Below are positions 22,378 to 33,444 of a stretch of DNA of 64,000 bases, one piece after another (positions within the stretch are counted from its first letter, which is position 1; the number at the start of each line of letters is the position of its first letter). Source of the DNA: Capillidium heterosporum (taxonomy: Eukaryota > Entomophthoromycota > Entomophthoromycetes > Entomophthorales > Capillidiaceae). The notes beneath the pieces were generated by a model. The model searched no databases, was not told where the DNA came from, and saw only the letters and a list, made by a program, of their open reading frames with translations. The stretch spans positions 930,001 through 994,000 of the forward strand of contig WBMQ01000007.1 in NCBI GenBank assembly GCA_016630905.1, written 5' to 3'. Made by a program: the position numbers and the translations under genes.

Positions 22378-25300
22378 TCAAAACTGACAGTCAGAAACCA
22401 CTACTTGCAAATCGGAACACAAACTCACCTTGTTGGAACCTATAGATTGGGCCAAAATAGTCTGATGGTTGGTAGGTAAACTCAAATAACTTGCCAATAA
22501 GTCACCATCCAAGATATTCTTATTAGGCGGTAAGTGCCGAGTTGGTTTTGATCAACCTAAGCTCAATTTAATTCAATATCAGAAAAATAATTTACCTATG
22601 AGCTTTAGGATTCAGTCCAGCCAAATGAGACTGATGGGTCGCCAACTGAGATAGCAGCAAATGTAACCTACGGTAACTGGATTCGGGTATAGGCAAAATA
22701 GCTACGACGGATCCTTCACTACTAACTATAAAAACAAAAATTAACCACTTTAAAAATGCCAAGTCAAATGCATTAAGCTTACCTCCAACAGCCATAGTAC
22801 GTTCACCAACGGTACTATCTTTACATTGCAACCTTAACCATCTATTGATGTTAACTCCCAAGTGGAAATCCCCATTGGGTATGAGGCGCTGCCCATTGAG
22901 TGCTCGAACATCCTTAGGTCGATAATCCAATGTAACTAAATTGCCGCTGAGGTCAGAAACTAAAAAGTTCAACTTGGATTCCAAATTGATCATCTGAACT
23001 GAAGAGGTCAAGCGATGTGTCAAAAAGTCTTTACCGAGCAGCATTAACCTACAGGGCTCCTCCTGAAACCCTAAAAACCACACTGATTTGAAGGCATCGC
23101 CAACTAAGATGAACTGCTTGATGCAGGATAAAGAAGTCACGTAGATTTGCACGTCAATAAAAGCTACACCATCCAGGTTGGACCCGCCTTTGAACGATCT
23201 TACTATAATCTTGGAGCCAACTGAGCTGACCAAGTACCCATTGAGGCTGGCGATTGCTGTGACAGGGGCTTTGACCTCTTCGGTTATGATCAGCTTAAGT
23301 TTATGGTCGGTACGAGGGTTGTCAGGTAAAGGTACAACGTCGATGACTTCAAAGAGGTACAACTTCCCCTTTATAGTCATTTCCTCACCCTGGGTCATAG
23401 ATGTACTAACGACAACGTAGTTCTTACGGGCTACATGCTTGGTGTCCAACCCCATGGACTGGCATGCCGTTACCACCTCGTTGTCCCCAAATTCAAACGT
23501 GTCAACCACTTCGTAAGTTATAGGGCTCACTAGTTCTAACCTATAGTGGGGTCGATCAGGATAGTACAATTCTGGTGGGAGGCCCTGTTCAGTAACCACT
23601 TCCTCGATTGGTTGACCAGTCGCGCTGTCAACATTCTGTCCCTGTTGTGCTGCCAACTGGGGATCTTGGCTCATGGCGACAGCTGTATAATCTTCACTGC
23701 GTTGGTACTTGGCTTCTGTCGAAGTTACTAGGACAAAAGTCCTAGATTCGTAGTGGTAGGTGACATGATGAGGGGTACGACCCAAGTTGACCTTACGAGT
23801 GGGGAGGTCGCTCTCTAACTTGTAGTAGGTGGGGATTTGCGCTAGCTTGAGATAGCCCCCTTTGGTAATATAGGCGAATCCGTTGGGACAGTTGGGGTTG
23901 TGGAAGTTGGCGAACCCGGCTACTTCGCCCTCCAATCCCAGTCGGTACAGCTTCAACTCCGATTTGGAGGTTACTACGGCGAGGGCTGGTTGCTTGCCAG
24001 CTACAAAGACACCTTGGTATTTACCCAACTGGTCGAACTGGTTGAACCTACTGAATTTGGACTGCGGTCCTCCCAACGCCAACGAGTCGAAGACGTCTTC
24101 GTCATGGTTCGCATCGATTGAATCGTCGAAAGTTGATGTCGCGCGCTTGGTCGGTAAACTAGGGGCAACTCCGAGGTGGAACCGGAATCTTGACCAGTTT
24201 TATAGCCAGACGGTTGGCTGGTCCTGGTTCAATAAAGTCTTGGATGACTTGATAGATCGTCAGCGACTGGTCGTACGTAGACACAAAGAGGTAGGTTTTA
24301 GGTACCTTGTGGCCTACTGTGAAGAAAGCCAAATCGTCGATTGGGGTACGGTAAGTCGTGGGTCGGAAACGTAAGCTCGAGTTGTCAAGAGAGGTATCAC
24401 GATACACCCCACAAAAATCGTCGAATCTATCAACCTTGAAGCAGATTTTCATATCGGGAAGGCGGTACATTTCCAAGTCACCATCCTGCTTGATGATAGC
24501 AAAGAAGTGGCGAGTTTCGATACGTGAGGGCTGGTAAGTTGGGTATATATTCGAATCGGAATCAGGGCTCAAAGGTAACGTCTGAACTTCGCTAAAGTAG
24601 TTGAAAAGGCCAACCGTATCTTTAAATAAATAGCTGACGCAGGCTTTGTCCTAAATTAAAATGAGAATCATATTTGCATTTAACTTACACTTGCGTCATC
24701 GAGCACTAGTATCGGTTTAGCATCAATAGGTTCCAGCTGAAGTAATCAGGTAGACCGTCAACTTGTCGGCGGCATTGCGTACCTGCAAGTAAGGTTCGCA
24801 CAGCTGAGCCCAATTTAGCATCTGGTCTCGGGATCGGTTAGTAGCTACCGTAATGTTGAGGATCTGCTTCCCAACTAAACTATAAGTAAAAAATCATCTT
24901 ATAAAAGTACATTCATTGATGAGACGAAAACCAGTGCGGTAGACTTGAACCACAGCTTTAAAACTGCTAAACAACTGACAAGCCACTGTAGGTCCTGCTG
25001 TGTAGAACTGAGTACCCCCAACCTCCTTCAACTCTTCCCCAGTCGATAGGACCTTGTTCATAGTTAGTTTAATCTGATTAGTAAATTTGCTACCAAGGTC
25101 TTGCTGTTGGCTGAGATCAACATATAGTCGTGGTATCGTGCAGGTGCCTGTTCAGAAGTATTGGAATACAACCCGTGAAGGCGCTTGCGGAGGGTGAACA
25201 GGAAACCACCATCCATCTTGAACTCACTTATAATTTTAAGTCGCAAAAAGAACTAACAATTAATAAAGATATCACAAATATACTTACATTTATGATCGAC

Positions 25301-27058
25301 AGAGACCCATTCTTACCATAACCAGAGCATGCAACTAGGTCATTATGGTCGGGACGCACCTTTGGAAGTCGTCCACCCTGCACTCAAGTTAGTTTTAAAA
25401 GCATAACTAATCTTACGATATGTTCCCACAGGTACTCAGATGAACCCAAAGCAGCCGAAGCAAAGGGACCTAAATTGAGCAACGAATCGACGACGTGGTA
25501 TGAGTATTCCTTGCTCTGAATCTTCAACTGATCGTCCTGGTCTTGGCCGTAGTCGAAATTCAAATCGTTGTACAGGTCTACTCAAATTAGTATGGGAGGA
25601 ATGTATTAAATTTACCGTCCAAGTCCGCTAGAACTGGCTCTTCTCCCTCTTCAGTTTCAACCTAGAACTAACTTTTATAAAAAATTTAATAGCAAGTTAC
25701 CTTGAAGGCTACGTTCTTCTTATATTTTATTAATAGTGAGTCGCCAACTGCCGACGCCAAGAAGAATAGTTCGTCGTCGATGCGGCACAGCGTAGAACCT
25801 ATGACGGAAGCCCCACTGCGATCGAAATTTAACTTATTGATACGCTTGCCTTCGAGCTGCATAGTCAGTCGGTACAGGTCTCCGTTCTTCAATGCGAACA
25901 GCAATTCTCCATCGTCCAACTTGAGGTCACTTGACATCTCTAAGGTCAACGTCAGATCCAATGTCGCGTTGAAGTTGTACTTGGAGATTCGATGTGCAAA
26001 ATTATTTAGAGCGAGCCCGTAGGACGTACCCTGGCTCAGGTGTAGGATCGAAGTGGCTGCCACGACAAGTACGCCACCAATGGACTTTGGTAATCGCGTC
26101 AATCGCATACAATCGTCCGGTAAGTTGATGTTCCGATCGATGACGTGGAAGCTCTTGGTATTTAGGTCCAACGTCAGCACCACCATCCCCATGCTATGCT
26201 CCTTGTAGGGGTTGCTAAGCTAGTTAGTAATTGTAGGTTTTGGAGGTTACCCTTGGGATATGAGGTTGTAGTTGTAGAGGATAGCTAAGGTTGGTGTAGA
26301 GTAAGCCTCTAAAAACACGATATCTATAACCGATACTAACTTATCCAAGATAGTGCTGATGTCGATTACGAATGATTCTTGGAATGGCTGGCTATTTGGG
26401 GTCAATCTTTTATAAAAAAAATTAAATTACCTGGGTACTTCATCCACCTCCAGCTCCTTAAACTTGAAGGGAAGTATAGCTAGCTTGACGTGATAGAAAA
26501 GCAAACTGACACAGCGATTATCGGGGTCAACTTGCACTTTAGGTTGGAAGGGATGGGTCAAAAAAAATTGCTATGCCCAGGAAAAATTAGTGTTAAACTT
26601 AATTGAAATTACCTTGAATTCTTCTCGTTCGTAATAATGCATAGAGACCGTTATAAATTTGTGAAGCTGAGCGTTGAATTCCAGAATTGACATCTACTTG
26701 CTAAATAAGGATGGTTGGAAATGTAAAAAATAGTTTACTTTAGCGTCTTTGAAGCTCAAAATTAGATAGTCGATTCCATGCGGTGTATTCATAGGCCTAA
26801 CCTTGTCTATTGAAGAAACTACTCCATTCAGCTTGGTCTGGTGTATCAGATTCAAATTTGGTTCATCCTAGCATAAAACATTTGAGTTCAATTGCTGAAA
26901 AGAAACCAATTTACTTTGATATCGCGAATCTCATAAAGCTGTAACCAACTAGTTTTTATAATGATTAGCTCAGCACGGTTCTTGAGGTAGGTGAACTTCC
27001 CACTTAGGGCGAAACTGACACTACTTGTCGGTAGCAACTCTTTATACAAGCTGTACAT
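22378..27058 (-). CDS. CFT1: cleavage and polyadenylation specificity factor, large subunit (CPSF160/Cft1)
   Basis: A WD-like beta-propeller scaffold of the mRNA 3'-end processing complex. Phase-consistent exons: 27058-26915, 26867-26739, 26693-26613, 26570-26431, 26406-26251, 26214-25701, 25661-25616, 25580-25417, 25377-25288, 25222-25094, 25052-24911, 24874-24689, 24650-22783, 22725-22596, 22556-22378. The product is about 1364 residues, the family size. Family stretches include SIGGVLVVAATSILHLSQGT, LNLGPFASAALG, EPYLQVRNAADKLTVYL, ALNNFAHRI, GKLYLFEVIDVVPLP, KAPVTAIASLNGYLVSSVG, LDGVAFIDVQIYV, HLAGLNPKAHR and NILDGDLLASYLSL. The model needs three +1 steps: near TGA 24725-24723, TAG 24161-24159 and TAA 22525-22523; a 46-nt intron is an alternative for the first. 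The last 45 nt before the stop could also be spliced without changing the end. Such a conserved essential gene is unlikely to be a pseudogene. Confidence 0.93.
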
Positions 27059-27616
27059 CTGTTGCTAACTTGGGCTGAACTCTCGTATCTATTTGCTAAA
27101 GGTGATGGTGAGGTAATCAAAACTGAAAGTTTCCGCTTTGTGAATTTATAAACTCTGGGAAAGTTTACAAAGTTAGCAATAAGGATTTGATCAAATGGTT
27201 GATGGTTAGCATGGTAAATTGTTGATAAACATTTGCTTAAACTTTTACCCAAAAGAAGGTACACCCTTCTTTAATCAAAGCCAACTTTACAAACCCACTA
27301 ACTTTATATCAGAATAACAACCTTCTAAAACATAGCTTCAAATTAAGAACATAGATTAATTAGCAGTCTTTGAATATCAGCCTAATATTTCTTTTTTACA
27401 ATACAAAAGCCAAAGTACTAGTTCTTAATCTATAACTTCTTATAAGAACATCTATGTCTTTCATTTTATATTTTAAAAAAGAATAGATCGATAGCATCTC
27501 TATTACAAGTATGCCAACTCCTTGTTAATAAAGTTTAAAATATTTGTGTTTTTATATTGAATACTAATAAAGAAAGTCTCAATTAAAAATAAACTATTTA
27601 TTGTATATAAAACTCC
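27059..27616. other. intergenic between CFT1 and metacaspase
   Basis: Contains the CFT1 promoter and the metacaspase 3' region; no separate feature recognised. Confidence 0.5.
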
Positions 27617-29115
27617 CTACATAATGAATAGTGAATTCATATCCATCGGTTTACCCGATGAAAGCTGAGGAAGCTGCTCATACTTGCCTCTCAAAATTGA
27701 CCGCAAAGCATTGAGCAACTCAAGATAAGTCATACCATGAGGCTTAGACGAAAGCGCCGTAATGAGCGCATGGGACATAGCCCCAGTGCTCCCATACCCA
27801 ACCGCATGGACATCAGCTGAAGTTTGGGCATCTTTACACCCACTGAACATAACTACATCGGCTACAGCACCCCTAGTTAGCCTTGTAAACAACTCACTAT
27901 CCTTACCTTTCTCCAAAACCGACAAAGCATCCTCAATTTCACGTCTAGCTTTCTCGACATCAGCTTCCAAGTAATAGATACCAAGTTGAGTTAAAGTACG
28001 GTTAATGACGATTCTTGGGTTGAAGGACTTGAGTCTACCGTTGTGCCCATAGACATAAGGTAAGTCTAAAGCAGTACCTGAATGACAGCAGTCAAAGACT
28101 GCCGTAAGGCGACATCCAGGTGGTAAAGTACGTACCATAACGGCGTTCATTTCATCGTCCAAAATATGACCAGCAACTTCAAAGTCGACAGGTAGAATAG
28201 TTTCATCGTAACCGTCATCCTCATCACCGTCGTAATCCTTCTTCTGTGAACCATGTCCCGAGTAGTGAAAGAATAAGGAGTCATTAGGTTGAGCACCATC
28301 GACCAACCAACACATGGAATCTAAAATATTTTGACGCGTAGGCATCTTTAGCAGATTATTGTATTGGTCATCAGTCAAAACTCTGATGTTCTCGGGTTGA
28401 AAGCCATAATTCTTGGTGATGAATCTCTTGATGTTCAAGACGTCATTGATGCAGCCGTTAAGTTGATTGGGCGTATTGAAGTAGTTGATTCCGATAAGTA
28501 AGGCCTTCTTACGACCCGTACAGTTGGAGCTGGGGAAGCTTACCATGTTGGTGTGAAGACCATTTAGGCGCCCGTAGCAGTGCTGATATTTGGGAAAGTG
28601 TTGAGAGGTGTAGTTGGAAGTATGGCTGTGGTAGTACTCACCAATTTTGTGAGGGCTGACATGGAACCCAGGGAAGGAAGTTTGGTGAGGATGGAAAAGG
28701 TTGAAAGGGCGGGGCTTTACTTTATGGTTGGGAGAATTGCCATGGAAAAGTTGAGACGAATTTGACCAGATGGAATCATCTGGAGTTGATTGATGGAAGG
28801 GGATAGCTGATTAAAGGATGGTGGTAGGGTAGGTAGTGGTGCTTGGTTGCCTGAATAGAAATCGGATGGACCGTTAAAAACATTTGGACCGTTAAATGGC
28901 ATTGAGTGAGGACCGTTGAAATCGTTAAGTGGAATAGCATTGAAGCCGTTCAACCCACCTACCGGATGTTCAAGTGGGAAATAGTTGAAGTTACGATTGA
29001 TTAAGGTTGGTGAGTAGGCTCCAAAGCGCAAAGGTTGATTGGGCATGAAGGTTTGATGTGGCACACCATCTTCCTCCTCTCTACCTAATCTGAAGGCTGG
29101 ACTTAAACGATACAT
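27617..29115 (-). CDS. type I metacaspase
   Basis: Two exons, 29115-28721 and 28655-27617, joined by a 65-nt GT-AG intron with consistent phase, give 477 residues. The first about 140 residues are a low-complexity prodomain rich in Pro, Asn, Gln, Phe and Gly (HSMPFNGPNVFNGPSDF), followed by a short His/Tyr-rich segment and the caspase-like domain starting at GRKKALLIGINYF. The catalytic His is in HYSGHGSQ and the catalytic Cys in DCCHSG. The acidic calcium-binding type stretch DGDEDDGYDETI lies between them. The p10-like part contains MFSGCKDAQTSADV and the end NSLFIM. Metacaspases are Ca-dependent cysteine proteases with Arg/Lys specificity, linked to proteostasis and cell death in fungi. 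A decayed second copy lies at the right edge of the window. Confidence 0.93.
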
Positions 29116-29681
29116 GCTGGAAAAACTACTACTGTATTGCTATAGATGTGTTAAAGATTTTCTTCAAATATTAAGGCATGTCATTTTAAAATATTGAAAC
29201 GTCATCAACTATACCCCTTTATCCCTTCCCATCAAGTTTATATTTGGGACCATATAAAAGTAATAAACGGGTTTGAATTGCAGTGTACGTCAGTTTTTAA
29301 ATGGGCTATATAGACTTTCCTTTGTATCACGACACAATTTTAAAATGTTATGGATGTATCAGCTCACCAAGCCGATTCATCTCTCGTCGTTTTAAAAAGG
29401 CATCCATAAAGTGATTGTTAGACATCTTATAGAAACACCAGGGATAAATTTAGCTATATTTAAATAGCCCTGTAATGATGGTTAATAATTTTATTATAAT
29501 ATGTTTACAAAGCTTTGTGAAAGGAAATATTTAGATTCACTGCCAAATCTTTGAAATATCACATCGATGTATTCAAACAAGTATATTGTAGCTGATCAAA
29601 TAATTTAAAAATTCAAAAACTTATATTTCAACTATTAGGCTCATACAACTTTCTTTCACATTTTTACAATTTTTTACAACC
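29116..29681. other. intergenic, no gene seen
   Basis: AT-rich spacer between the metacaspase and a divergent secreted ORF. Nothing supported. Confidence 0.5.
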
Positions 29682-29969
29682 ATGAAGCTTATACTACTAC
29701 CATTGTTCTTATTTATTTGTACATATAGCAATAAGTTAGTCAACATAACTTTAGACCAATGCCAGGCATTCTTTTCATCTACCAACAGCCTGCACTTGAA
29801 GTCTGTTATAGGGTTTGATAAGTTTCAAAAGACAAAGGCCGGCTTAGTACTAACCTATGATGGAAAAAGCCAGCGTAGTAGTGATTTTGACCTCAATAAT
29901 TTTGAGTATTTGAAAAATCACAATATCCGAGATTTAACTTTGAAGAAAGACCACCTTAGATCTAGCTAA
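29682..29969 (+). CDS. hypothetical small secreted protein
   Basis: A 95-residue ORF from the ATG at 29682, with signal peptide MKLILLPLFLFICTYSN. The rest is mixed polar sequence with one cysteine (LDQCQAFF) and repeated Asp/Asn/Leu. It lies 430 bp before the lipase remnant on the same strand and could be its decayed 5' part, but I see no similarity to the Atg15 N-terminus. Otherwise unknown. Confidence 0.45.
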   Translation: MKLILLPLFLFICTYSNKLVNITLDQCQAFFSSTNSLHLKSVIGFDKFQKTKAGLVLTYDGKSQRSSDFDLNNFEYLKNHNIRDLTLKKDHLRSS

Positions 29970-30404
29970 GATGGCAGCCAACACATAAAAGAGAGCATCA
30001 ATCAAAATCTGTTGGATTTGAGTCCTCTACCAGTAATATCCTTACTAATTGCTTTTAATAAAATTTAAAAGCATATTTCAACTTCATAAAGGGAAAGCAA
30101 ATGATTACGTATATTCCAACCGTGATAAAAGTAGTATGGTGATTACGTCAAGAGAATTCCATTTAGCTTTATACCTAGTTAGGATTGTGTCAATATGGTG
30201 AGCAACAAAGCTGCAATAATATTTTACTAGTTTTCCTTTTATTAAGCTCTATAATAGTCTGATATTCTCGTGCTGCTCATGTTTCATATACTGGTATCAG
30301 AAAAATAAATGTAGTTATGTTAAAAAGATAACAGATGCTCTAATAGTTACCTATATAACCAGCTGAAAAGCAACGATACTTACTACCACGCTATTTTAAT
30401 TGGT
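29970..30404. other. intergenic, no gene seen
   Basis: AT-rich sequence between the secreted ORF and the lipase remnant. Confidence 0.4.
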
Positions 30405-30953
30405 TGGATATTTAAGAACTTTGTAAAGGAAGTCTTCAACACAATTACTGACTTATGCTATGGCACTACCTATACCTTTATTGACCACTCTCTAGGTAGC
30501 CTTTTAATTTCTTTTCTGGAAATGACTTTGGGTATTCCAGCTATCACCTTCGAATCTCCTGGAGATCTCTTTTACGTTAAACACTTCGGTATCATGAAGT
30601 CACAGCTCCTTGAATTCCTATTGGCTCACTTTGGTATTAGTTCAGATCACATATACATGGGAATTTGATAATCATATTTTTCTTCCATACATATTAATCT
30701 TTAAATAGTAATGAGATCTTCTTGGCGTGTTATATGATGAGGTATATCATAAATAATAGGTGCCATACATCTGAATGATATATTTTTGATACTGGAAAGG
30801 ATATTATCTGGTTCCAATTCATCACATATTACGTTTTGAATCCTCTGTTAGATACCGTCTTTGAGGGATAAACTAACAGTACTGACTTTGAAAAACTTTA
30901 ACTGCAGTTCTGATCACAATTGTGTTGGCTGTGAAGGCCAAAAGCTCATCTGA
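30405..30953 (+). pseudogene. decayed Atg15-like lipase
   Basis: Host-gene remnant. The first open stretch (30405-30668) reads FVKEVFNTITDL, then DHSLGSLLISFLEMTLGIPA and ITFESPGD, then HFG followed by DHIYMG. These match, in order, the helix before the GHSLGG nucleophile elbow, the xxPxxxFExPGx strand and the HFGHNADPIxMG segment of Atg15 vacuolar lipases. Further on, in a different local context with stops between, come CHTSE, DIIWF and VLNPLLDTVFEG (about 30752-30870) and CSSDHNCVGC (about 30904-30933), corresponding to the family's CHTG, GWS, VIDEVL and CxxCxDC features. The catalytic Ser is preserved (HSLGS) but several stops interrupt the reading and the N-terminal half is not recognisable. 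Atg15 degrades autophagic-body membranes. Confidence 0.7.
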
Positions 30954-31349
30954 TTTAGTTAAACTTCTATCTTCGATTCTCTATTTTAATTATAAATATA
31001 TATCTTAACATCTTATTATTCTCAACTTATATTTTTCATTTTATGTTACATATGTATTACTAGATGGGTTAGACTAAAATTATTGAAAGTTGAAGTTATT
31101 CTTGATACTAGTCAAAATCCAAAGCTGTGTTAAAAGTTTATATTTAGATGTAGTTTTAAGTGCTCTTGGGAATCAAAACTTGATAACCTAATCTATTATT
31201 TTATGCTAACTAGATTATAGAGCTTAAAGCTAGCTGTAGTAATAATAATTTGCAATTTATAACTTTAATTTATATATACTGATATATAAAATACATTTAT
31301 AGACCAACTGTCTTCATATATGAAGTTTTGAAAATATTCGAAAAAATTC
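30954..31349. other. intergenic, no gene seen
   Basis: AT-rich sequence before the peptide array. Confidence 0.4.
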
Positions 31350-31740
31350 TATCCAAATTGAGCCTTTACCTTCGAAAATCTATAAATTAGGAACTATCTA
31401 TATCTATTAAATCATTTAATGCATGCATGTCACTCTAAAAATATACTCAAGAATCTTCGTATTGTATATACCATTTTCTTAATATGGTTAAGCCATTCCA
31501 ATCTAAAGATCTATAGGTCTTGGTGATGCTGGCAATAGGTTCAAATGCCTTATACACTATTTGTTAAAGCATATGCTACTACACTTTGCCTTTTAATTCA
31601 TTTAGCTATATACATATCCAATAGAGCACCAATCTGATATTTACTTAAAACAGCTCCTTCATCTGTTGTTCGATTCCTGAACTCATTACCTTATTTGAAT
31701 CCTTGGAGCAATTTGGAAAGTTCCTAAATGAGTAAGATGC

Positions 31741-31758
31741 TTTTAGTAAATGAACTTT
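31741..31758 (+). promoter_or_regulatory. conserved upstream motif of the peptide array (unit 1)
   Basis: TTTTAGTAAATGAACTTT. Equivalent motifs occur at about 33041-33058, 34987-35004 and 36050-36067, at nearly constant distance from each start. It could be a transcription-factor site or simply conserved duplication flank. Confidence 0.4.
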
Positions 31759-31969
31759 TGCAACTCCTGGAATCTATTTGTATATTAATTTCGAACCCGC
31801 TTACGGCTCAGTAATTGACTTTTAAGTACGACACTTTTCCAGTATATATATTATTTAGGAATATTCTATATTACTAAGGTAGACTGCCCATCATCAACTT
31901 CTTGAAATTAAATTTGGCAACTATAAATACGAAGTAAAGCAGTCCACCTTCCTTTTATAAAAGTTCACT

Positions 31970-32155
31970 ATGAAACTTCCTATCCTCTACCTATTTATCG
32001 CTTCCAATTTAGTGCTCTCGAAAGGCGTACATAACGACAAACGTGCAGTCAATCCTCATAATGAATCGGGGTTGGAGCGACGTTTTATTGGGCTGGCGAT
32101 TAAAGGATTGTTTGGTGCAGGTAGGGCTATCGCCGGTGCCGTCAGCCGAAAGTAG
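31970..32155 (+). CDS. precursor of a cationic amphipathic peptide (array unit 1)
   Basis: A 61-residue precursor with signal peptide MKLPILYLFIASNLVLSKG, a dibasic site (NDKR), a 13-residue spacer (AVNPHNESGLERR) ending in a second dibasic site, and the tail FIGLAIKGLFGAGRAIAGAV followed by SRK. The tail has no acidic residue, three Gly-X pairs and regularly spaced basic residues, and should form an amphipathic helix. Processing by Kex2-type protease is inferred from the KR and RR sites. A membrane-active or signalling peptide is the likely product. Start box: TATAAATAC at about 31922. Confidence 0.75.
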   Translation: MKLPILYLFIASNLVLSKGVHNDKRAVNPHNESGLERRFIGLAIKGLFGAGRAIAGAVSRK

Positions 32156-33246
32156 CGATGCTTAACTAGTCTCTACCTTCAACTGTATACAAAACCACAA
32201 CCCAATCTTTGATATATCAAGAATACCTTCAATGATAGTGTATGAGGAATCCAATGCTGCTATAAACATTTAATAAAAATATACATCCTATAAAGTTTTA
32301 AATATACTTATATTCTTCTATTAGAATCTAAACTTAGGGAACTCAAGTCTGTACTTTACTCAATCAAAGTGAATTTATTAATATATATATGAACTAAGGA
32401 TAATTTGACCTGGGAAAATCACAAAAGATAGAGCATGTATACTATCTAATATATCGATTCTTATTCTAGCACAATTGATATGCACAGAAACTTTGTCATA
32501 CCCTTCGATCCACTGAACCTCCCATTGCTCATAGAGGAAACAAAGTAAAGGGGAAGCAATACCTAGAAGACTGAAATCAGCAAAGTAAAACTTGGGATTA
32601 AAGTTTATCTTGCTTCTAAAGTATCTGTTACCAGCCTTACGAGCTTTAAGCAGTCCCAATCTAAATATCTATAAGTCTTGATGATATTGACGGAAAGCAT
32701 AAATCTTTAATCTATTATTTGCTAAAATGTATATTATTAAACCTATATCACTTTGATATTTGTTTAGCTTTATACATATCTAATAGATCGCCGACTTTAT
32801 GTACATTCAAAGTCGCTTTTTTATTTGTTTCTTGACTTTTATACCTACTATATTACCCAAGTTCTTAGTATAAATTAGAAAGCCCCTATAATGTTAATCT
32901 CTTCACTACAAGAGAATATAGATATTTTCAAAAAACAGAATCCATAAGTAAATCAGTACTCAATGCTTGGTTTGGTAAAGTCAAAATTTCTGATAATAAA
33001 GCCACTTTTTTGACTGTTGGGTAGCTAAAGAGCTATGTACTTTTGGTAAATGAATTTTTTTGCTATAGTATAGACCTGCTTCTATTAATTTCCAATCCTC
33101 TTACAGACTCGGTAATCGGCTTTTATATCCAACCAACCAATAAATAGGTATCGGCTCCGAAATGCACTATATAGTTGTGGCATATGATCTATTTCCAACT
33201 ATAGATATACAACAGGATAACACATCTTCCTTTTACAAAGTTTATC
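32156..33246. other. spacer between array units 1 and 2
   Basis: Diverged repeat flank. The minus-strand open stretch at 32378-32659 has no ATG at its start and no recognisable features and was not called. Confidence 0.45.
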
Positions 33247-33444
33247 ATGAGATTCCAAATTCTCTATCTGTTTATCCTACTGAGTCTAGTGGTTTTGAAG
33301 AGTTTAGTTAACGCCAAACGTACACTCAATTACCAAAATAGATCCAACTTGGGACAACGTAATCCCTTGATGTCGCTTTATAAAGTAGCAAAGGCTACCG
33401 CCAGAGGTATAAACCGTGTCGTGCATCGAATAAAACAGTGGTAG
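33247..33444 (+). CDS. precursor of a cationic peptide (array unit 2)
   Basis: A 65-residue paralogue of unit 1. The signal peptide MRFQILYLFILLSLVVLKSL and the NAKR dibasic site are conserved. The second site is reduced to GQR, and the tail (NPLMSLYKVAKATARGINRV, then VHRIKQW) is more basic and less Gly-rich than in units 1 and 3. Conservation of the leader with fast change of the tail resembles the evolution of host-defence peptides. Confidence 0.7.
   Translation: MRFQILYLFILLSLVVLKSLVNAKRTLNYQNRSNLGQRNPLMSLYKVAKATARGINRVVHRIKQW

Noticed and set aside
22381-22430. Additional terminal intron in CFT1
   Set aside because: Spliced and unspliced forms end at the same stop in the same frame; sequence cannot decide, so the simpler unspliced form was used.
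26324-26340. 17-nt GT-AG intron in CFT1
   Set aside because: The sequence is open through it and the translated DKLVSVIDIVF aligns with the family, so it is coding.
28600-28725. Metacaspase prodomain could be read through two successive +1 shifts at stops (AAG-TAA and TGG-TGA)
   Set aside because: A single 65-nt GT-AG intron (28720-28656) joins both parts in phase and is the simpler model. It was not counted as frameshift evidence.
32378-32659. 93-codon minus-strand ORF between array units
   Set aside because: Begins without ATG and has no recognisable feature; likely chance.
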